Assembly: GCA_900548905.1 (NCBI GenBank)
Contig: URMK01000013.1
Coordinates: 1-64,000 of the forward strand
DNA from: an uncultured Lachnospiraceae bacterium
Lineage (GTDB): Bacteria; Bacillota; Clostridia; Lachnospirales; Lachnospiraceae
DNA: 64,000 bases
Direction of reading: 5' to 3'
The notes below the pieces were generated by a model. The model was not told the DNA's origin. It saw nothing but the letters and a program-made list of their open reading frames with translations, and did no database searches. The position numbers and the translations under genes are program-made. Shown one piece after another: positions 18,642 through 27,240 of this stretch (positions are counted from its first letter, which is position 1; every line of letters starts with the position of its first letter).

Positions 18642-19559
18642 TCATCCCTTCAGGGATCCCAGCATAACGCCCTGGTTGAAATACTTCTGAACAAAGGGAT
18701 ACATACACATAATCGGTGCGGAGGATACCACAATTACCGCATATTTAATCAGGTCCGCCATCTGTTTGGCTTCCACTGCCGCCGCGCCGGTCGTCATGGC
18801 GCTGATCTTCTGGTTACTGATGAGGATATTTCGCAGTACCAGCTGCAGAGGCTGCAATTCCGGGCTGCGCAGATAAATCAATGCGTTAAAATACGAATTC
18901 CACTGTCCAACCGCCGTCCAGAGGGCTATTACCGCAATAACCGCTTTGGAAAGGGGAAGAACGATTTTGAAGAAGAAATTCAGGTTTCCGCAGCCGTCTA
19001 TCTGTGCGGCCTCCCATAAATCATCCGGTATACTGTTATTAAAGAAAGTTCTTGCCACGATGATGTAATAAGTGATTACGGAAAACGGCACCACCATAAC
19101 CCAGAAATTATCCAGCAGATTAAAATTCTTTACCACCAGATAGGTAGGAATCAGTCCCCCTGTAAAGAACATGGGAATCAGGTAGTAAATGGTAAACAGC
19201 TTCTTCCCGCATAAATCCCTCCGGGAAAGGGCATAAGCCGCAGGGATATTCACCACAAGGGAAAGGACCGTTCCGAGAGCCGTATAAAGGATGGTGTTTT
19301 TATAGCCCACCCAAAGCTGTGAATATTCACCCAGTTTTAAATAGCCTTTGAAATTGATTCCTTTCGGCAGAAATACAATGTTACCTGCCGATACATCCGC
19401 CGGGTTGCTGATGGATGCAATAATAATGAAATACATCGGATACAGGACAATCAGTATAATGATAAAAGCCAGAAGATAAAGGAAGAAATCAAATACCTTG
19501 TCGTTTTTGGACTTTTTAACTTTGATTCCCGTTCCGGCCATTGCGCTTTTCTTTGCCAT
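18642..19559 (-). CDS. Sugar ABC transporter permease, LplC/YtcP type
   Basis: A 305-residue inner-membrane permease with six predicted helices. The EAA loop reads LWEAAQIDGCGNLNFFFKIVLPLSKA and the C-terminus ends in GVMLGSLKG, characteristic of this subfamily. AAGGGGGAATATAA precedes the ATG. It follows the LplB-type permease by 12 bases. Confidence 0.93.
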   Translation of the reverse strand: MAKKSAMAGTGIKVKKSKNDKVFDFFLYLLAFIIILIVLYPMYFIIIASISNPADVSAGNIVFLPKGINFKGYLKLGEYSQLWVGYKNTILYTALGTVLSLVVNIPAAYALSRRDLCGKKLFTIYYLIPMFFTGGLIPTYLVVKNFNLLDNFWVMVVPFSVITYYIIVARTFFNNSIPDDLWEAAQIDGCGNLNFFFKIVLPLSKAVIAVIALWTAVGQWNSYFNALIYLRSPELQPLQLVLRNILISNQKISAMTTGAAAVEAKQMADLIKYAVIVVSSAPIMCMYPFVQKYFNQGVMLGSLKG

Positions 19560-19571
19560 TTATATTCCCCC

Positions 19572-20531
19572 TTATACCAGTGAAGTATCACTCATCTTCT
19601 TTGAGATATAATTCACAGAAAGAAGCAATACCAGATTTATTATATTATTAAACAGGCCGATAGCGGCTGACAGGCTGTACTGGCTGCTCACCAGACCCAT
19701 CTTATATACATAGGTGGAAATTATCTCGCTCGCACTGCTGTTCAGGGTATTCTGGAGCAGATAAACCTTTTCAAAGCCGACGCTCATAATGCTGCCGGTA
19801 CGGAGGATAAACATGATCGTAGCTGTGGGAAGAAGCATGGGAATATCAATGTTTACCAGCTTCTGCCACTTGCTCGCCCCGTCCATGGTAGCGGCTTCAT
19901 AAAGGGAAGGATCCACGGCGGAAAGGGCGGCTATGTAGAGGATACTGTCCCATCCCACATGCTGCCACGCTTCTGTCCATACATAAATACTGGAAAAAGC
20001 GGACGGCTGGCCCATCAGGTTGGGAAGGGTAATTCCGATATAGCTCAGCAGCTTGGCAATAATTCCCTGGCTGGGGGAAAGGAACAGGATAATCATACCG
20101 CACATAACAACGGTGGAAATAAAATGCGGCAGATAGGTTGATACCTGGAAGAACTTCTTAAACCCTTTTCTTGCCATCTGATTGCACATGAGGGCAAGCG
20201 CAATGGGAAGAGGGAAGGTAACCAATATACTGTACAGGCTGATTACCAGGGTATTCTTAATTGTTATCCAGAACTGGTAGGAATTAAAATATTGTCTGAA
20301 GTATTTCAATCCTGCCCAGCTGCTTCCCATAATTCCCTGGGATGGGGTAAAATCCTTAAAGGCAATGGTCACTCCATACATCGGTATATAGGTAAAGAGA
20401 AACATAATTACCAGCGAGGGGAGCATGAGCAGATACAGGGAACTGCTCCTTTTCAACCTCTTTCCGAAACTGACCGGCTTTGCAACGTTTACTGCTGTTT
20501 TCTGTCGTGCCACTCTTTTCATCACTCCCAA
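19572..20531 (-). CDS. Sugar ABC transporter permease, LplB/YteP type
   Basis: A permease of about 316-319 residues with six predicted helices; EAA loop YEAATMDGASKWQKLVNIDIPMLLP. It forms the channel with the next gene product. The start is uncertain: TTG at 20531 opens the frame, and an ATG three codons later (20522) is equally plausible, with GGGAG just before it. It is the first gene of the permease-permease-binding protein-GH31-kinase series. Confidence 0.9.
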   Translation of the reverse strand: MGVMKRVARQKTAVNVAKPVSFGKRLKRSSSLYLLMLPSLVIMFLFTYIPMYGVTIAFKDFTPSQGIMGSSWAGLKYFRQYFNSYQFWITIKNTLVISLYSILVTFPLPIALALMCNQMARKGFKKFFQVSTYLPHFISTVVMCGMIILFLSPSQGIIAKLLSYIGITLPNLMGQPSAFSSIYVWTEAWQHVGWDSILYIAALSAVDPSLYEAATMDGASKWQKLVNIDIPMLLPTATIMFILRTGSIMSVGFEKVYLLQNTLNSSASEIISTYVYKMGLVSSQYSLSAAIGLFNNIINLVLLLSVNYISKKMSDTSLV

Positions 20532-20816
20532 CTTAATTCTGAATTATTTGTGCTACTTTTTTTCTGTTTTCCTATTGGTTTTTATCTTTTTGAATTTTTA
20601 CACAAACAATTGTTTTTGTTTATGGATATATTGTATATTTTTAATAATCAGATATCTATAAATTCTAAGCTCATCTCTTAACAAAATTAAGGGGTTTTCT
20701 CCGTATAAGGTTTATTAGTAAAGCCGTAAATTTGTTATTTACAGCTTAAAAATGTTACTTCTTTAGAATCTCCCCGGCGCGGCATATGCATACCCCTGTT
20801 ATTTTTCCGGAATAAT
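20532..20816. promoter_or_regulatory. Promoter region of the GH31 sugar locus
   Basis: AT-rich spacer that must hold the minus-strand promoter of the transporter operon, since a terminator separates it from the regulator gene. A perfect 12-base palindrome AAACAATTGTTT lies at 20604-20615. No good -35 element is visible, as expected if the AraC-type regulator activates it. Confidence 0.45.
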
Positions 20817-20885
20817 GACAAAAATAAGCAGATATCTGAAATGGATGCCCTTAAAGGAAAAAATCATACATTCCATATATCTGCT
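20817..20885 (-). terminator. Intrinsic terminator after response regulator gene
   Basis: Long stem between 20827-20843 and 20869-20885 (17 bases, two mismatches, AGCAGATAT-type ends). On the minus strand TATTTTTGTC follows. It isolates the regulator transcript from the permease operon. Confidence 0.8.
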
Positions 20886-20901
20886 CTTTTGTAAATTATT
20901 T

Positions 20902-22461
20902 TTATTTCTTAACCCGGGTTCTGTATTCATTGGGCGTACATCCGGTATAGTCACGAAAGGTCTTGCTGAAGTAGGAAAAATTACTGTACCCTACCTCCAA
21001 AGCCACCCTGCTCACCGTAAAATTGGAATACTTCAGGTATTCCTGTGCCTTCTGCATCCGGCAGGACGCCACGTAGCTGGGAATGGAAATACCGGTTACA
21101 TTCATAAAAATCTTGGATACATAGTCCTCCGAAAGATACACGGATCCGGCCAGTGTTTTCCGGGACAAGTCCTCCTTCAGATGTTCGTTGATGTACGTCT
21201 TAATCTGTTCAACCACCGACTCCTGCCGGTTATCCTGATGCTGATAGCCGGCCAGCTTTTCAAAAATATACCGGATGAAGCTTTCCATGTCCGGAAGGGT
21301 CGCCACCGCCTTTTCATAATGCTCGTCGAACTCCCTTCCGTCAAAAATCCGGGTGATCAGCACATCCTGTTTGTTCAGATAGCGGTAAACCATCTGCATC
21401 ATTTCCCTACGGAACTGTTCCAGTACGGAAATAGTGACCTGATTGCCGTTCCAAAGCTCCTCCAGAAACAAAAGGATTTTCTCCTGGGTATCCTCTATCA
21501 TACCGGAGGCCGACATTTCTTTTTCCCATATTTCCCATGGAGGAGAAACGTATACGATATCCTTCTTGTCCCATTCCTCTTCAAAAAGCATGCCGTTGTT
21601 CCCCGGGACCGCTTCCTGCTCCATCTGCTCCAGGTTCCTTCGGCTTTGTTCAAGATAGTCTATGGAAACCATAACTCCCATATAAATACATACCCGCATA
21701 TGAAGCGCTTTTTCCAGACATTCTTTCAAATGAAAGGAGTCCTTTTTCATCTGTTCCTGCTCACCGCTCTCCTCCGCCACAAGAACCCATTCATAATCGC
21801 TTTCCCGTAGCACCGCCTTCAGCCTCTGATGCCGTTCTTCCATAAATTCTGCGGTAATATTCTGAATGATAAAATCATATAAGACAAGATCTTTTTTCTT
21901 TCTGGTATCCGAATCGGGAAGGATCTTGATAAGCTGCAGACCGTATTTTCCGTCGGGGCTGCAGATTCCCTCCTTGCAGGCTTTCTCCAAAAGGGTTCGG
22001 GATCGGGTTCCGTTTTCCTGAAGCAGATATCTCTCCCAAAAGGAATTTTTCCGCTCCTCGCCTTCGCCCCCGGACTCCCCTTTCTGCCTTAAAACCTCCA
22101 CAATACTCCCCAGTGCCTCCTCCAGCTCCCTGTTGGAAACAGGCTTTAACATATATTCTCTTGATTTGAGATTGATCGCTTTCTGGGCATAAGCAAAGTA
22201 GGCATAGCTGCTCAGGAAGATACACTCCACCGGTATTTCCTTATCCCTTACCCATTCCAGCAATTCCAGGCCGCTACCCTGGGGCATTTCGATATCCGAA
22301 AGCAGGATATCCACCGTCACCTCTTCCAGAATTTCCTTAGCCTGTCTGATATTACAAGCCGTGAGCACGGTACGGATCCCTAACTGCTTCCAATTGACCC
22401 CTTCTACCAGCTTTTCCACAACAAGCTTGTCATCATCTACAATTAAAATACTGATGTCCAT
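20902..22461 (-). CDS. YesN-type response regulator with AraC DNA-binding domain
   Basis: A 519-residue transcription factor. The receiver domain has IVDDDK, the phosphoacceptor Asp in ILLSDIEMPQ and the lysine in MLKPVS. The C-terminal AraC domain (about 420-517) shows VALEVGYSNFSYFSKTFRDYTGCTPNEYR. The ATG at 22461 has GGGGGAA eight bases upstream; the ATG at 22467 is too close to it. It is a separate transcription unit with its own terminator. The likely partner is the kinase at 12731-14473, at the far end of the same locus. Confidence 0.92.
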   Translation of the reverse strand: MDISILIVDDDKLVVEKLVEGVNWKQLGIRTVLTACNIRQAKEILEEVTVDILLSDIEMPQGSGLELLEWVRDKEIPVECIFLSSYAYFAYAQKAINLKSREYMLKPVSNRELEEALGSIVEVLRQKGESGGEGEERKNSFWERYLLQENGTRSRTLLEKACKEGICSPDGKYGLQLIKILPDSDTRKKKDLVLYDFIIQNITAEFMEERHQRLKAVLRESDYEWVLVAEESGEQEQMKKDSFHLKECLEKALHMRVCIYMGVMVSIDYLEQSRRNLEQMEQEAVPGNNGMLFEEEWDKKDIVYVSPPWEIWEKEMSASGMIEDTQEKILLFLEELWNGNQVTISVLEQFRREMMQMVYRYLNKQDVLITRIFDGREFDEHYEKAVATLPDMESFIRYIFEKLAGYQHQDNRQESVVEQIKTYINEHLKEDLSRKTLAGSVYLSEDYVSKIFMNVTGISIPSYVASCRMQKAQEYLKYSNFTVSRVALEVGYSNFSYFSKTFRDYTGCTPNEYRTRVKK

Positions 22462-22560
22462 CCGCATTTCCCCCGCTTTCTATTGATCCCAGCATACTAT
22501 AGGAAGATAAATAATTCAAGAAACACAGTAATCATAATCCTGCAATCTTTTTTATTTGAA

Positions 22561-22589
22561 TTGACTTTGCAAACCGATAGTGTTAAAAT
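22561..22589 (+). promoter_or_regulatory. Sigma-A promoter of iron alcohol dehydrogenase gene
   Basis: TTGACT (22561-22566), 17-base spacer, TAAAAT (22584-22589). This gives a 5' leader of about 90 bases before the AAGGAGG ribosome site at about 22671. Confidence 0.75.
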
Positions 22590-22684
22590 ATTAACAAACG
22601 GGACGTCATAGGATAAAGGGATATTGAGGGGAACATGACATACCCGGTTACAACACTATTTTCAATTATAAGGAGGTATTTGCA

Positions 22685-23896
22685 ATGGGACGTTTTACTT
22701 TACCGCGTGACCTGTATCATGGAAAGGGATCTCTCGCTGAACTGAAGAACCTCAAAGGAAAAAAAGCCATTATCGTAGTGGGCGGCGGTTCCATGAAAAG
22801 AGGCGGATTCCTGGGACAGGCTGAAGAATATCTGAAGGAAGCCGGAATGGAAGTCAGGCTTTTCGAGGGTGTTGAAGCCGATCCTTCCGTGGAGACGGTT
22901 ATGCGCGGCGCAAAATTAATGCAGGAATTTGAACCGGACTGGATTGTTGCCATGGGCGGCGGTTCTCCTATAGACGCAGCCAAAACCATGTGGGCTTTCT
23001 ATGAATATCCCGATGTAACCTTTGAAGAACTGATTACTCCGTTCTCCTTCCCCCAGCTGCGCCAGAAAGCGCATTTCTGCGCGATCCCTTCCACATCCGG
23101 AACCGCTACGGAGGTTACCGCATTTGCAGTTATCACCGATTATCAGAAGGGGATCAAATATCCTCTGGCAGACTTCAATATTACCCCTGACGTGGCAATC
23201 GTAGATCCTGCCCTTGCAGAGACCATGCCTCCCAAGCTGGTAGCACATACCGGTATGGACGCCATGACCCATGCCATTGAAGCCTATGTTTCCACCTTAC
23301 ATTGCAACTATACGGATCCCCTGGCACTCCATGCTATTAAGATGATTCATGACTACCTTAAGAAATCCTATGACGGAGACATGGACGCAAGAGATCAGAT
23401 GCACGATGCACAGTGCCTGGCCGGAATGGCATTCTCCAACGCTTTATTGGGAATCGTTCATTCCATGGCACATAAGACCGGCGCTGCTTACTCCGGCGGA
23501 CATATTATCCACGGTGCCGCCAATGCCATGTACCTTCCCAAGGTAATTAAATTCAATGCCAAAAATGAAGAAGCGGCGGAACGGTATGCGGATATCGCCA
23601 AATTTATCAATCTTCCCGGAACTACTACCGAGGAACTGATCGAAGCCTTAATCGAAGAACTGCGGAATATGAACAGAATGCTGAATATTCCTCTGGGCAT
23701 CAAGAATTACGGTGAAGGCGGTCTGATAGCCGATACTACCATTATTGATGAAAAAGAATTCCTGGAGAAGCTTCCTACCGTTGCCGAACTTGCAATCGGT
23801 GATGCCTGCACAGGCAGCAATCCCCGTATTCCCACACAGGAAGAGATGGAGAAGCTCCTGAAAGCCTGCTACTATGATACGGAAATAGATTTCTAA
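22685..23896 (+). CDS. Iron-containing alcohol dehydrogenase (butanol dehydrogenase-like)
   Basis: A 403-residue cytosolic group III alcohol dehydrogenase, reducing aldehydes or oxidising alcohols with NAD(P). The nucleotide site shows GGGS (33-36) and MGGGSPIDAAK (90-100). Metal ligands by family alignment are D192, H196 (GMDAMTHAIEAY), H259 (GIVHSMAHK) and probably H276 in HGAAN. AAGGAGG sits at good spacing before the ATG. It is a single-gene unit between its own promoter and a terminator, so it is likely a housekeeping fermentative enzyme; the substrate is not determined. Confidence 0.93.
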   Translation: MGRFTLPRDLYHGKGSLAELKNLKGKKAIIVVGGGSMKRGGFLGQAEEYLKEAGMEVRLFEGVEADPSVETVMRGAKLMQEFEPDWIVAMGGGSPIDAAKTMWAFYEYPDVTFEELITPFSFPQLRQKAHFCAIPSTSGTATEVTAFAVITDYQKGIKYPLADFNITPDVAIVDPALAETMPPKLVAHTGMDAMTHAIEAYVSTLHCNYTDPLALHAIKMIHDYLKKSYDGDMDARDQMHDAQCLAGMAFSNALLGIVHSMAHKTGAAYSGGHIIHGAANAMYLPKVIKFNAKNEEAAERYADIAKFINLPGTTTEELIEALIEELRNMNRMLNIPLGIKNYGEGGLIADTTIIDEKEFLEKLPTVAELAIGDACTGSNPRIPTQEEMEKLLKACYYDTEIDF

Positions 23897-23915
23897 GAGT
23901 CCCTCCTATACTGAG

Positions 23916-23947
23916 GAGCAGCTGCCCGTTTTTTTGGACAGCTGCTC
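23916..23947. terminator. Bidirectional intrinsic terminator
   Basis: Stem GAGCAGCTG/CAGCTGCTC with a T-rich loop, between the alcohol dehydrogenase and the convergent M56 gene. Confidence 0.75.
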
Positions 23948-23956
23948 TTCTCTCTA

Positions 23957-26014
23957 TTATTCCTTGGTTCCGATAACGCAAATCCACGTTTTTCCTGGTG
24001 TTATTTTAATATAATCACCATTTTCGTCCTTATATATTGCCGGTTCTGTTTCGGACGGCCTGCTCCATGTCCCTTCTGTCATTTTTCCCTGGGTAAAAAT
24101 AATTACCCGGTTGTTCTCTTCCCCTATTGTCTGAAATGTTTGGTATCCTTTTTCATCTCTTACTGCGTCTGTACAATATTGGTAAATTACATTTGAAACT
24201 TCTATTTCTTTTCCCGTATTCTCATCTTTGATCGGAGAACCGTATTGATACCGGATATATTTTCCGTCTTTATATCGAAAACATGCTTCCTGCTGTTGAT
24301 AAGCATTTCCGCCGCTGCTGTTGCCGGGATAAATATAAGTATCATGCGAAACTGCCTTACTGCTTACTTGTTCTCCGGAAGATAGGAAGTAAAATTTCTG
24401 TCCTGTCTTGTCCTGATAATCCATATCATACCGGAAGTCTGCAATATCTTTTATAACTCCCTCCCCTTCCACATATTTATTATATGGGGCTTTCTTATCA
24501 TTATCTGTTAAGAAAGAATATTTTGCCGGGGACTGAATTTTGTCCACTCTCCCGCTTATATGATCTATTTCACCCTGGTTGATTAGATCAAGTTCATAAA
24601 AAGTCTGGCCATAATGTGCAAAAACCGCATGGTACTCTTTAGCCAGGCTAATAAAATAATCTCTGCTGCTTCTTATGTAACCGATCTTCACCATTTCACC
24701 ATAGTTTTCAAAAATCCCCATAAATCTTGTGACATTTCCTTCAATAGGAGCTTCATAAATAATGGATGCATTGGAAAGACCTGCATAACTGCTGTCTTTA
24801 TTACTATTATCCAGCATAACTGCCAATGGCCTGATTATGTTCTCTGCCTGATTTGCAGGAAATCCTGTCAGGTAACTTGTTTCCACCTTATCCTTGGCAT
24901 AGATATCGATTCCGGTCCTTATATATCCTGTTAAAAATATCGTTAGACAAATAAGTGCCGCGGTCGTACCCCCAATTGCTTTTTTTATAAATGAAATTTT
25001 TTTATAGTTCATAATACACACCAACCTTTCCCTTACCCGGGAACCTCCGGTTCCCAAACCTGATATAATGATACTCTTTTTGTATCCTTTATTAACATGC
25101 ACAGAGTGAAGAAGCATATCACCGTACAGAAAACGTTCTTCATTATATAGCCGGCCTAAAACGCCTTCGTCACAGGATATCTCACATTCCCTGTTTATTT
25201 CTCTCTGCATGAGCCATACAAACGGATTGAACCAATGGATGCATAAGGATAATTGTACTGCTAATTTATATAAATAATCTTTTCTTTTGAAATGGATTAA
25301 TTCATGCATTACGACATATTTGAAGTCCTGCAAGCCTATTTCTTTATCTGTAAGCACAATACATGGCCGTATTATACCTAGTATCATAGGCGAACGAATA
25401 CATCTATTTGCCGTAAGCCGGATTTTTCTATTTACTTTCATCTGCGTTTTTATTAAATCAAATTCGTACTGATATTCCTCCGACTCAAGGAGCCGGCTTT
25501 CTTTAAGGATCCGGTGCTCATAAAGCAAGGATAAAAATAATTTCAGTAAAAAGCCTGCCATTCCAACAGAAAAGAAAAAGAGAGAGATTTTATCATATAG
25601 GGCAGAGACCGTCGTTTTATCCCCGTCCCCCCACGTATGATTCCATATTGAAATCGAGGAAGGACTTATTTCTTTATACTGCGGAACTAGGTCTCTCCCC
25701 GTTTCAGTTTTATTTATGATCAGACCATAGCTTTCCACCGTTTTCTTTTCCTCTTCTGTTTTAGTTTCGGAAACGGCTGCCTGCCCTGTCACTTCCGGAT
25801 GCTGCGGCAGCTCTTTAAGCTGCATCCAAAGGCTGTCCATAATATTCCACCCACCGGTTACAGGTATTAATAGCCTTAAAACAACAATCAGCCAAATATA
25901 ATACTGCCATTGGTGGTTAAACTGCTTACCTGTAAATGATTTACTTATAAGAAGAATACTTATAAAAATAGTTCCTGACAAAGAAAGAGGAAACAAAGCC
26001 CTTATATAATCCAT
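23957..26014 (-). CDS. BlaR1-like M56 metallopeptidase fused to a DUF3048 domain
   Basis: A 685-residue membrane protein. The N-terminal 370 residues match the BlaR1/MecR1 signal-transducer half: helices at about 8-25 and 36-53, one at about 143-165, the zinc-protease motif H237-E-L-I-H241 (YVVMHELIHFKRKD), the likely third ligand E278 in ECEISCDE, and a fourth helix at about 347-364. In BlaR1 the extracellular part is a penicillin-binding sensor. Here residues from about 388 to the end instead resemble DUF3048 (YerB family; RPLAVMLDNS, YEAPIEGNVTRFMGIF, IGYIRSSRDYF). No SxxK/KTG sensor was seen. The upstream repressor gene stops immediately before this ATG. By analogy, ligand binding outside would activate the protease and lead to loss of the repressor; the ligand is unknown. 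Confidence 0.85.
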   Translation of the reverse strand: MDYIRALFPLSLSGTIFISILLISKSFTGKQFNHQWQYYIWLIVVLRLLIPVTGGWNIMDSLWMQLKELPQHPEVTGQAAVSETKTEEEKKTVESYGLIINKTETGRDLVPQYKEISPSSISIWNHTWGDGDKTTVSALYDKISLFFFSVGMAGFLLKLFLSLLYEHRILKESRLLESEEYQYEFDLIKTQMKVNRKIRLTANRCIRSPMILGIIRPCIVLTDKEIGLQDFKYVVMHELIHFKRKDYLYKLAVQLSLCIHWFNPFVWLMQREINRECEISCDEGVLGRLYNEERFLYGDMLLHSVHVNKGYKKSIIISGLGTGGSRVRERLVCIMNYKKISFIKKAIGGTTAALICLTIFLTGYIRTGIDIYAKDKVETSYLTGFPANQAENIIRPLAVMLDNSNKDSSYAGLSNASIIYEAPIEGNVTRFMGIFENYGEMVKIGYIRSSRDYFISLAKEYHAVFAHYGQTFYELDLINQGEIDHISGRVDKIQSPAKYSFLTDNDKKAPYNKYVEGEGVIKDIADFRYDMDYQDKTGQKFYFLSSGEQVSSKAVSHDTYIYPGNSSGGNAYQQQEACFRYKDGKYIRYQYGSPIKDENTGKEIEVSNVIYQYCTDAVRDEKGYQTFQTIGEENNRVIIFTQGKMTEGTWSRPSETEPAIYKDENGDYIKITPGKTWICVIGTKE

Positions 26015-26392
26015 TTATTTTCCATCCTTTGCATCTTTCCAAAATCGGCTCAGCTCGTCATATTCATTTTCCGAAATAAAATTATTTTGTATTAAGGTAC
26101 TTACCAGACTGCTGGCCCTTCCTTCATAAACCTTATCCAAAAAAGTTCTTGTTTGCTCGGTCTGATAATCCATATCAGAGATAATTGCTATGTATTGGTT
26201 CTTCCGCCCATGTTTTTCGGCTTTTAATGCCCCTTTATCAATTAGCCTGGATAACAGGGTTATGATAGTATTTTTCGACCAATCCTTCCCTTTTTTATTC
26301 AAAACATCTGCTATTTCCGTGTATAAAGCAGTATTTCCGTTTTCCCATATAATTTTCAATAATTCCATTTCCGCTTCAGATATATGTCCCAT
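26015..26392 (-). CDS. BlaI/MecI-family transcriptional repressor
   Basis: A 125-residue winged-helix repressor (Penicillinase_R family). The DNA-binding domain covers about 1-75 (ISEAEMELLKIIWENG, WSKNTIITLLSRLIDKGALKAEKHGRKNQY), followed by a helical dimerisation tail. In BlaR1/BlaI systems the tail is the cleavage region. AAAGGAGAAGAAG precedes the ATG at 26392; the longer frame back to 26461 runs through the promoter and is not translated. The stop TAA is directly followed by the ATG of the M56-DUF3048 gene. Two matching 17-base operator-like sites overlap its promoter, indicating autoregulation. Confidence 0.9.
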   Translation of the reverse strand: MGHISEAEMELLKIIWENGNTALYTEIADVLNKKGKDWSKNTIITLLSRLIDKGALKAEKHGRKNQYIAIISDMDYQTEQTRTFLDKVYEGRASSLVSTLIQNNFISENEYDELSRFWKDAKDGK

Positions 26393-26407
26393 CTTCTTCT
26401 CCTTTAT

Positions 26408-26461
26408 GACAACACTGTGTAGTCCTAAATTTAGGATAACATCCTGTAGTCCATTTGTCAA
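26408..26461 (-). promoter_or_regulatory. Promoter and paired BlaI-type operators
   Basis: On the minus strand, TTGACA (26461-26456), 17-base spacer, TATCCT (26438-26433). Two 17-base sites read on the plus strand GACAACActgTGTAGTC (26408-26424) and GATAACAtccTGTAGTC (26435-26451), consensus GAYAACA-N3-TGTAGTC. One covers the spacer and -10, the other lies at or just after the transcription start. TGTAGTC/GACTACA half-sites are typical of BlaI/MecI operators. A 14-base palindrome TCCTAAATTTAGGA lies between them. Confidence 0.75.
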
Positions 26462-26499
26462 AGGATTTCTTAATCTTTCTAAATTATTTCTAAAGTCCC

Positions 26500-26528
26500 T
26501 TGTTATTTCCTATTCCTGCGCATAGAAT
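26500..26528 (+). promoter_or_regulatory. Promoter of zinc-ribbon protein gene
   Basis: TTGTTA (26500-26505), 17-base spacer, TAGAAT (26523-26528). The leader would be short, with the AAAAGGAGG ribosome site close to the start of transcription. Confidence 0.5.
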
Positions 26529-26551
26529 GATGGAAAAGGAGGTACAGACAT

Positions 26552-27124
26552 ATGGATTTTTTAGATAAGATTGGAAATATTGCAAAGAATATTGGTGACA
26601 GGACGAACGACGCGATTGAAATCACAAAGCTGAATGCGAAAATCGCTTCGGAAAAGAATGCGGTTGGAGAAGATCTGAAAAAGATCGGGGAATTCTATTA
26701 CAAGAAATTTGCCGAGGAAGAACCTATAGATACGGAGATCCAGGAGTTTTGTGATGCGGCCGCAGGCCACTATGAAATCATAGATCAGGCGCAGGCGGAA
26801 ATTGACCGGATTAAGAAAGAGAATGGCGGTAACAAGGAAGACGCCCAGCAGGGAGAAGCGAAGCCGGAAGATGGTGCAAAGGATCCGGAGTCCCCTGATA
26901 AGCCGGAACCGGAGCCGGAATCTATGGTGGTATGCCCCTCCTGTCAGGCAGTCAATCCGGAAGGGTTGAAGTTCTGTACACAATGCGGTTCTTCGCTTGA
27001 ACCTGAGAAAGCTGCCTCTGAAGATAAATCCGGTGTTAAATGCCCGGTTTGCGGAGAAATGCTGCATAAGGACGCCAAATTCTGCGGACATTGCGGAGCA
27101 TCCATCCCTCCGCAGCAGTCCTGA
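26552..27124 (+). CDS. Protein with coiled-coil N-terminus and two zinc ribbons
   Basis: A 190-residue soluble protein. Residues 1-90 are charged and helical (FLDKIGNIAKNIGDRTNDAIEITKLNAKI), followed by an acidic, proline-rich linker (about 91-125). Two zinc ribbons come next: CPSC-x14-CTQC and CPVC-x11-CGHC, each with paired CxxC knuckles (zinc_ribbon_2/DZR-like). No catalytic motif is visible. The divergent BlaI/M56 genes share the same 159-base intergenic region, so linked regulation is possible, though its own promoter lies about 50 bases from the operators. Confidence 0.8.
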   Translation: MDFLDKIGNIAKNIGDRTNDAIEITKLNAKIASEKNAVGEDLKKIGEFYYKKFAEEEPIDTEIQEFCDAAAGHYEIIDQAQAEIDRIKKENGGNKEDAQQGEAKPEDGAKDPESPDKPEPEPESMVVCPSCQAVNPEGLKFCTQCGSSLEPEKAASEDKSGVKCPVCGEMLHKDAKFCGHCGASIPPQQS

Positions 27125-27180
27125 TATTTGGCAGTTGTTCAGGAATGTCAGAACGGTAGTATTCCTGTAAAAACTTTAAA

Positions 27181-27218
27181 AACCGCTGCAGATTGTCAAA
27201 ACCTGCGGCGGTTCTTTA
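27181..27218. terminator. Bidirectional intrinsic terminator
   Basis: Stem AACCGCTGCAG/CTGCGGCGGTT (one wobble) followed by TTCTTTAT on the plus strand, and by a T-rich run on the minus strand. It serves the zinc-ribbon gene and the convergent binding-protein gene. Confidence 0.75.
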
Positions 27219-27240
27219 TATCTCCAGGGACTTTGCCTGT

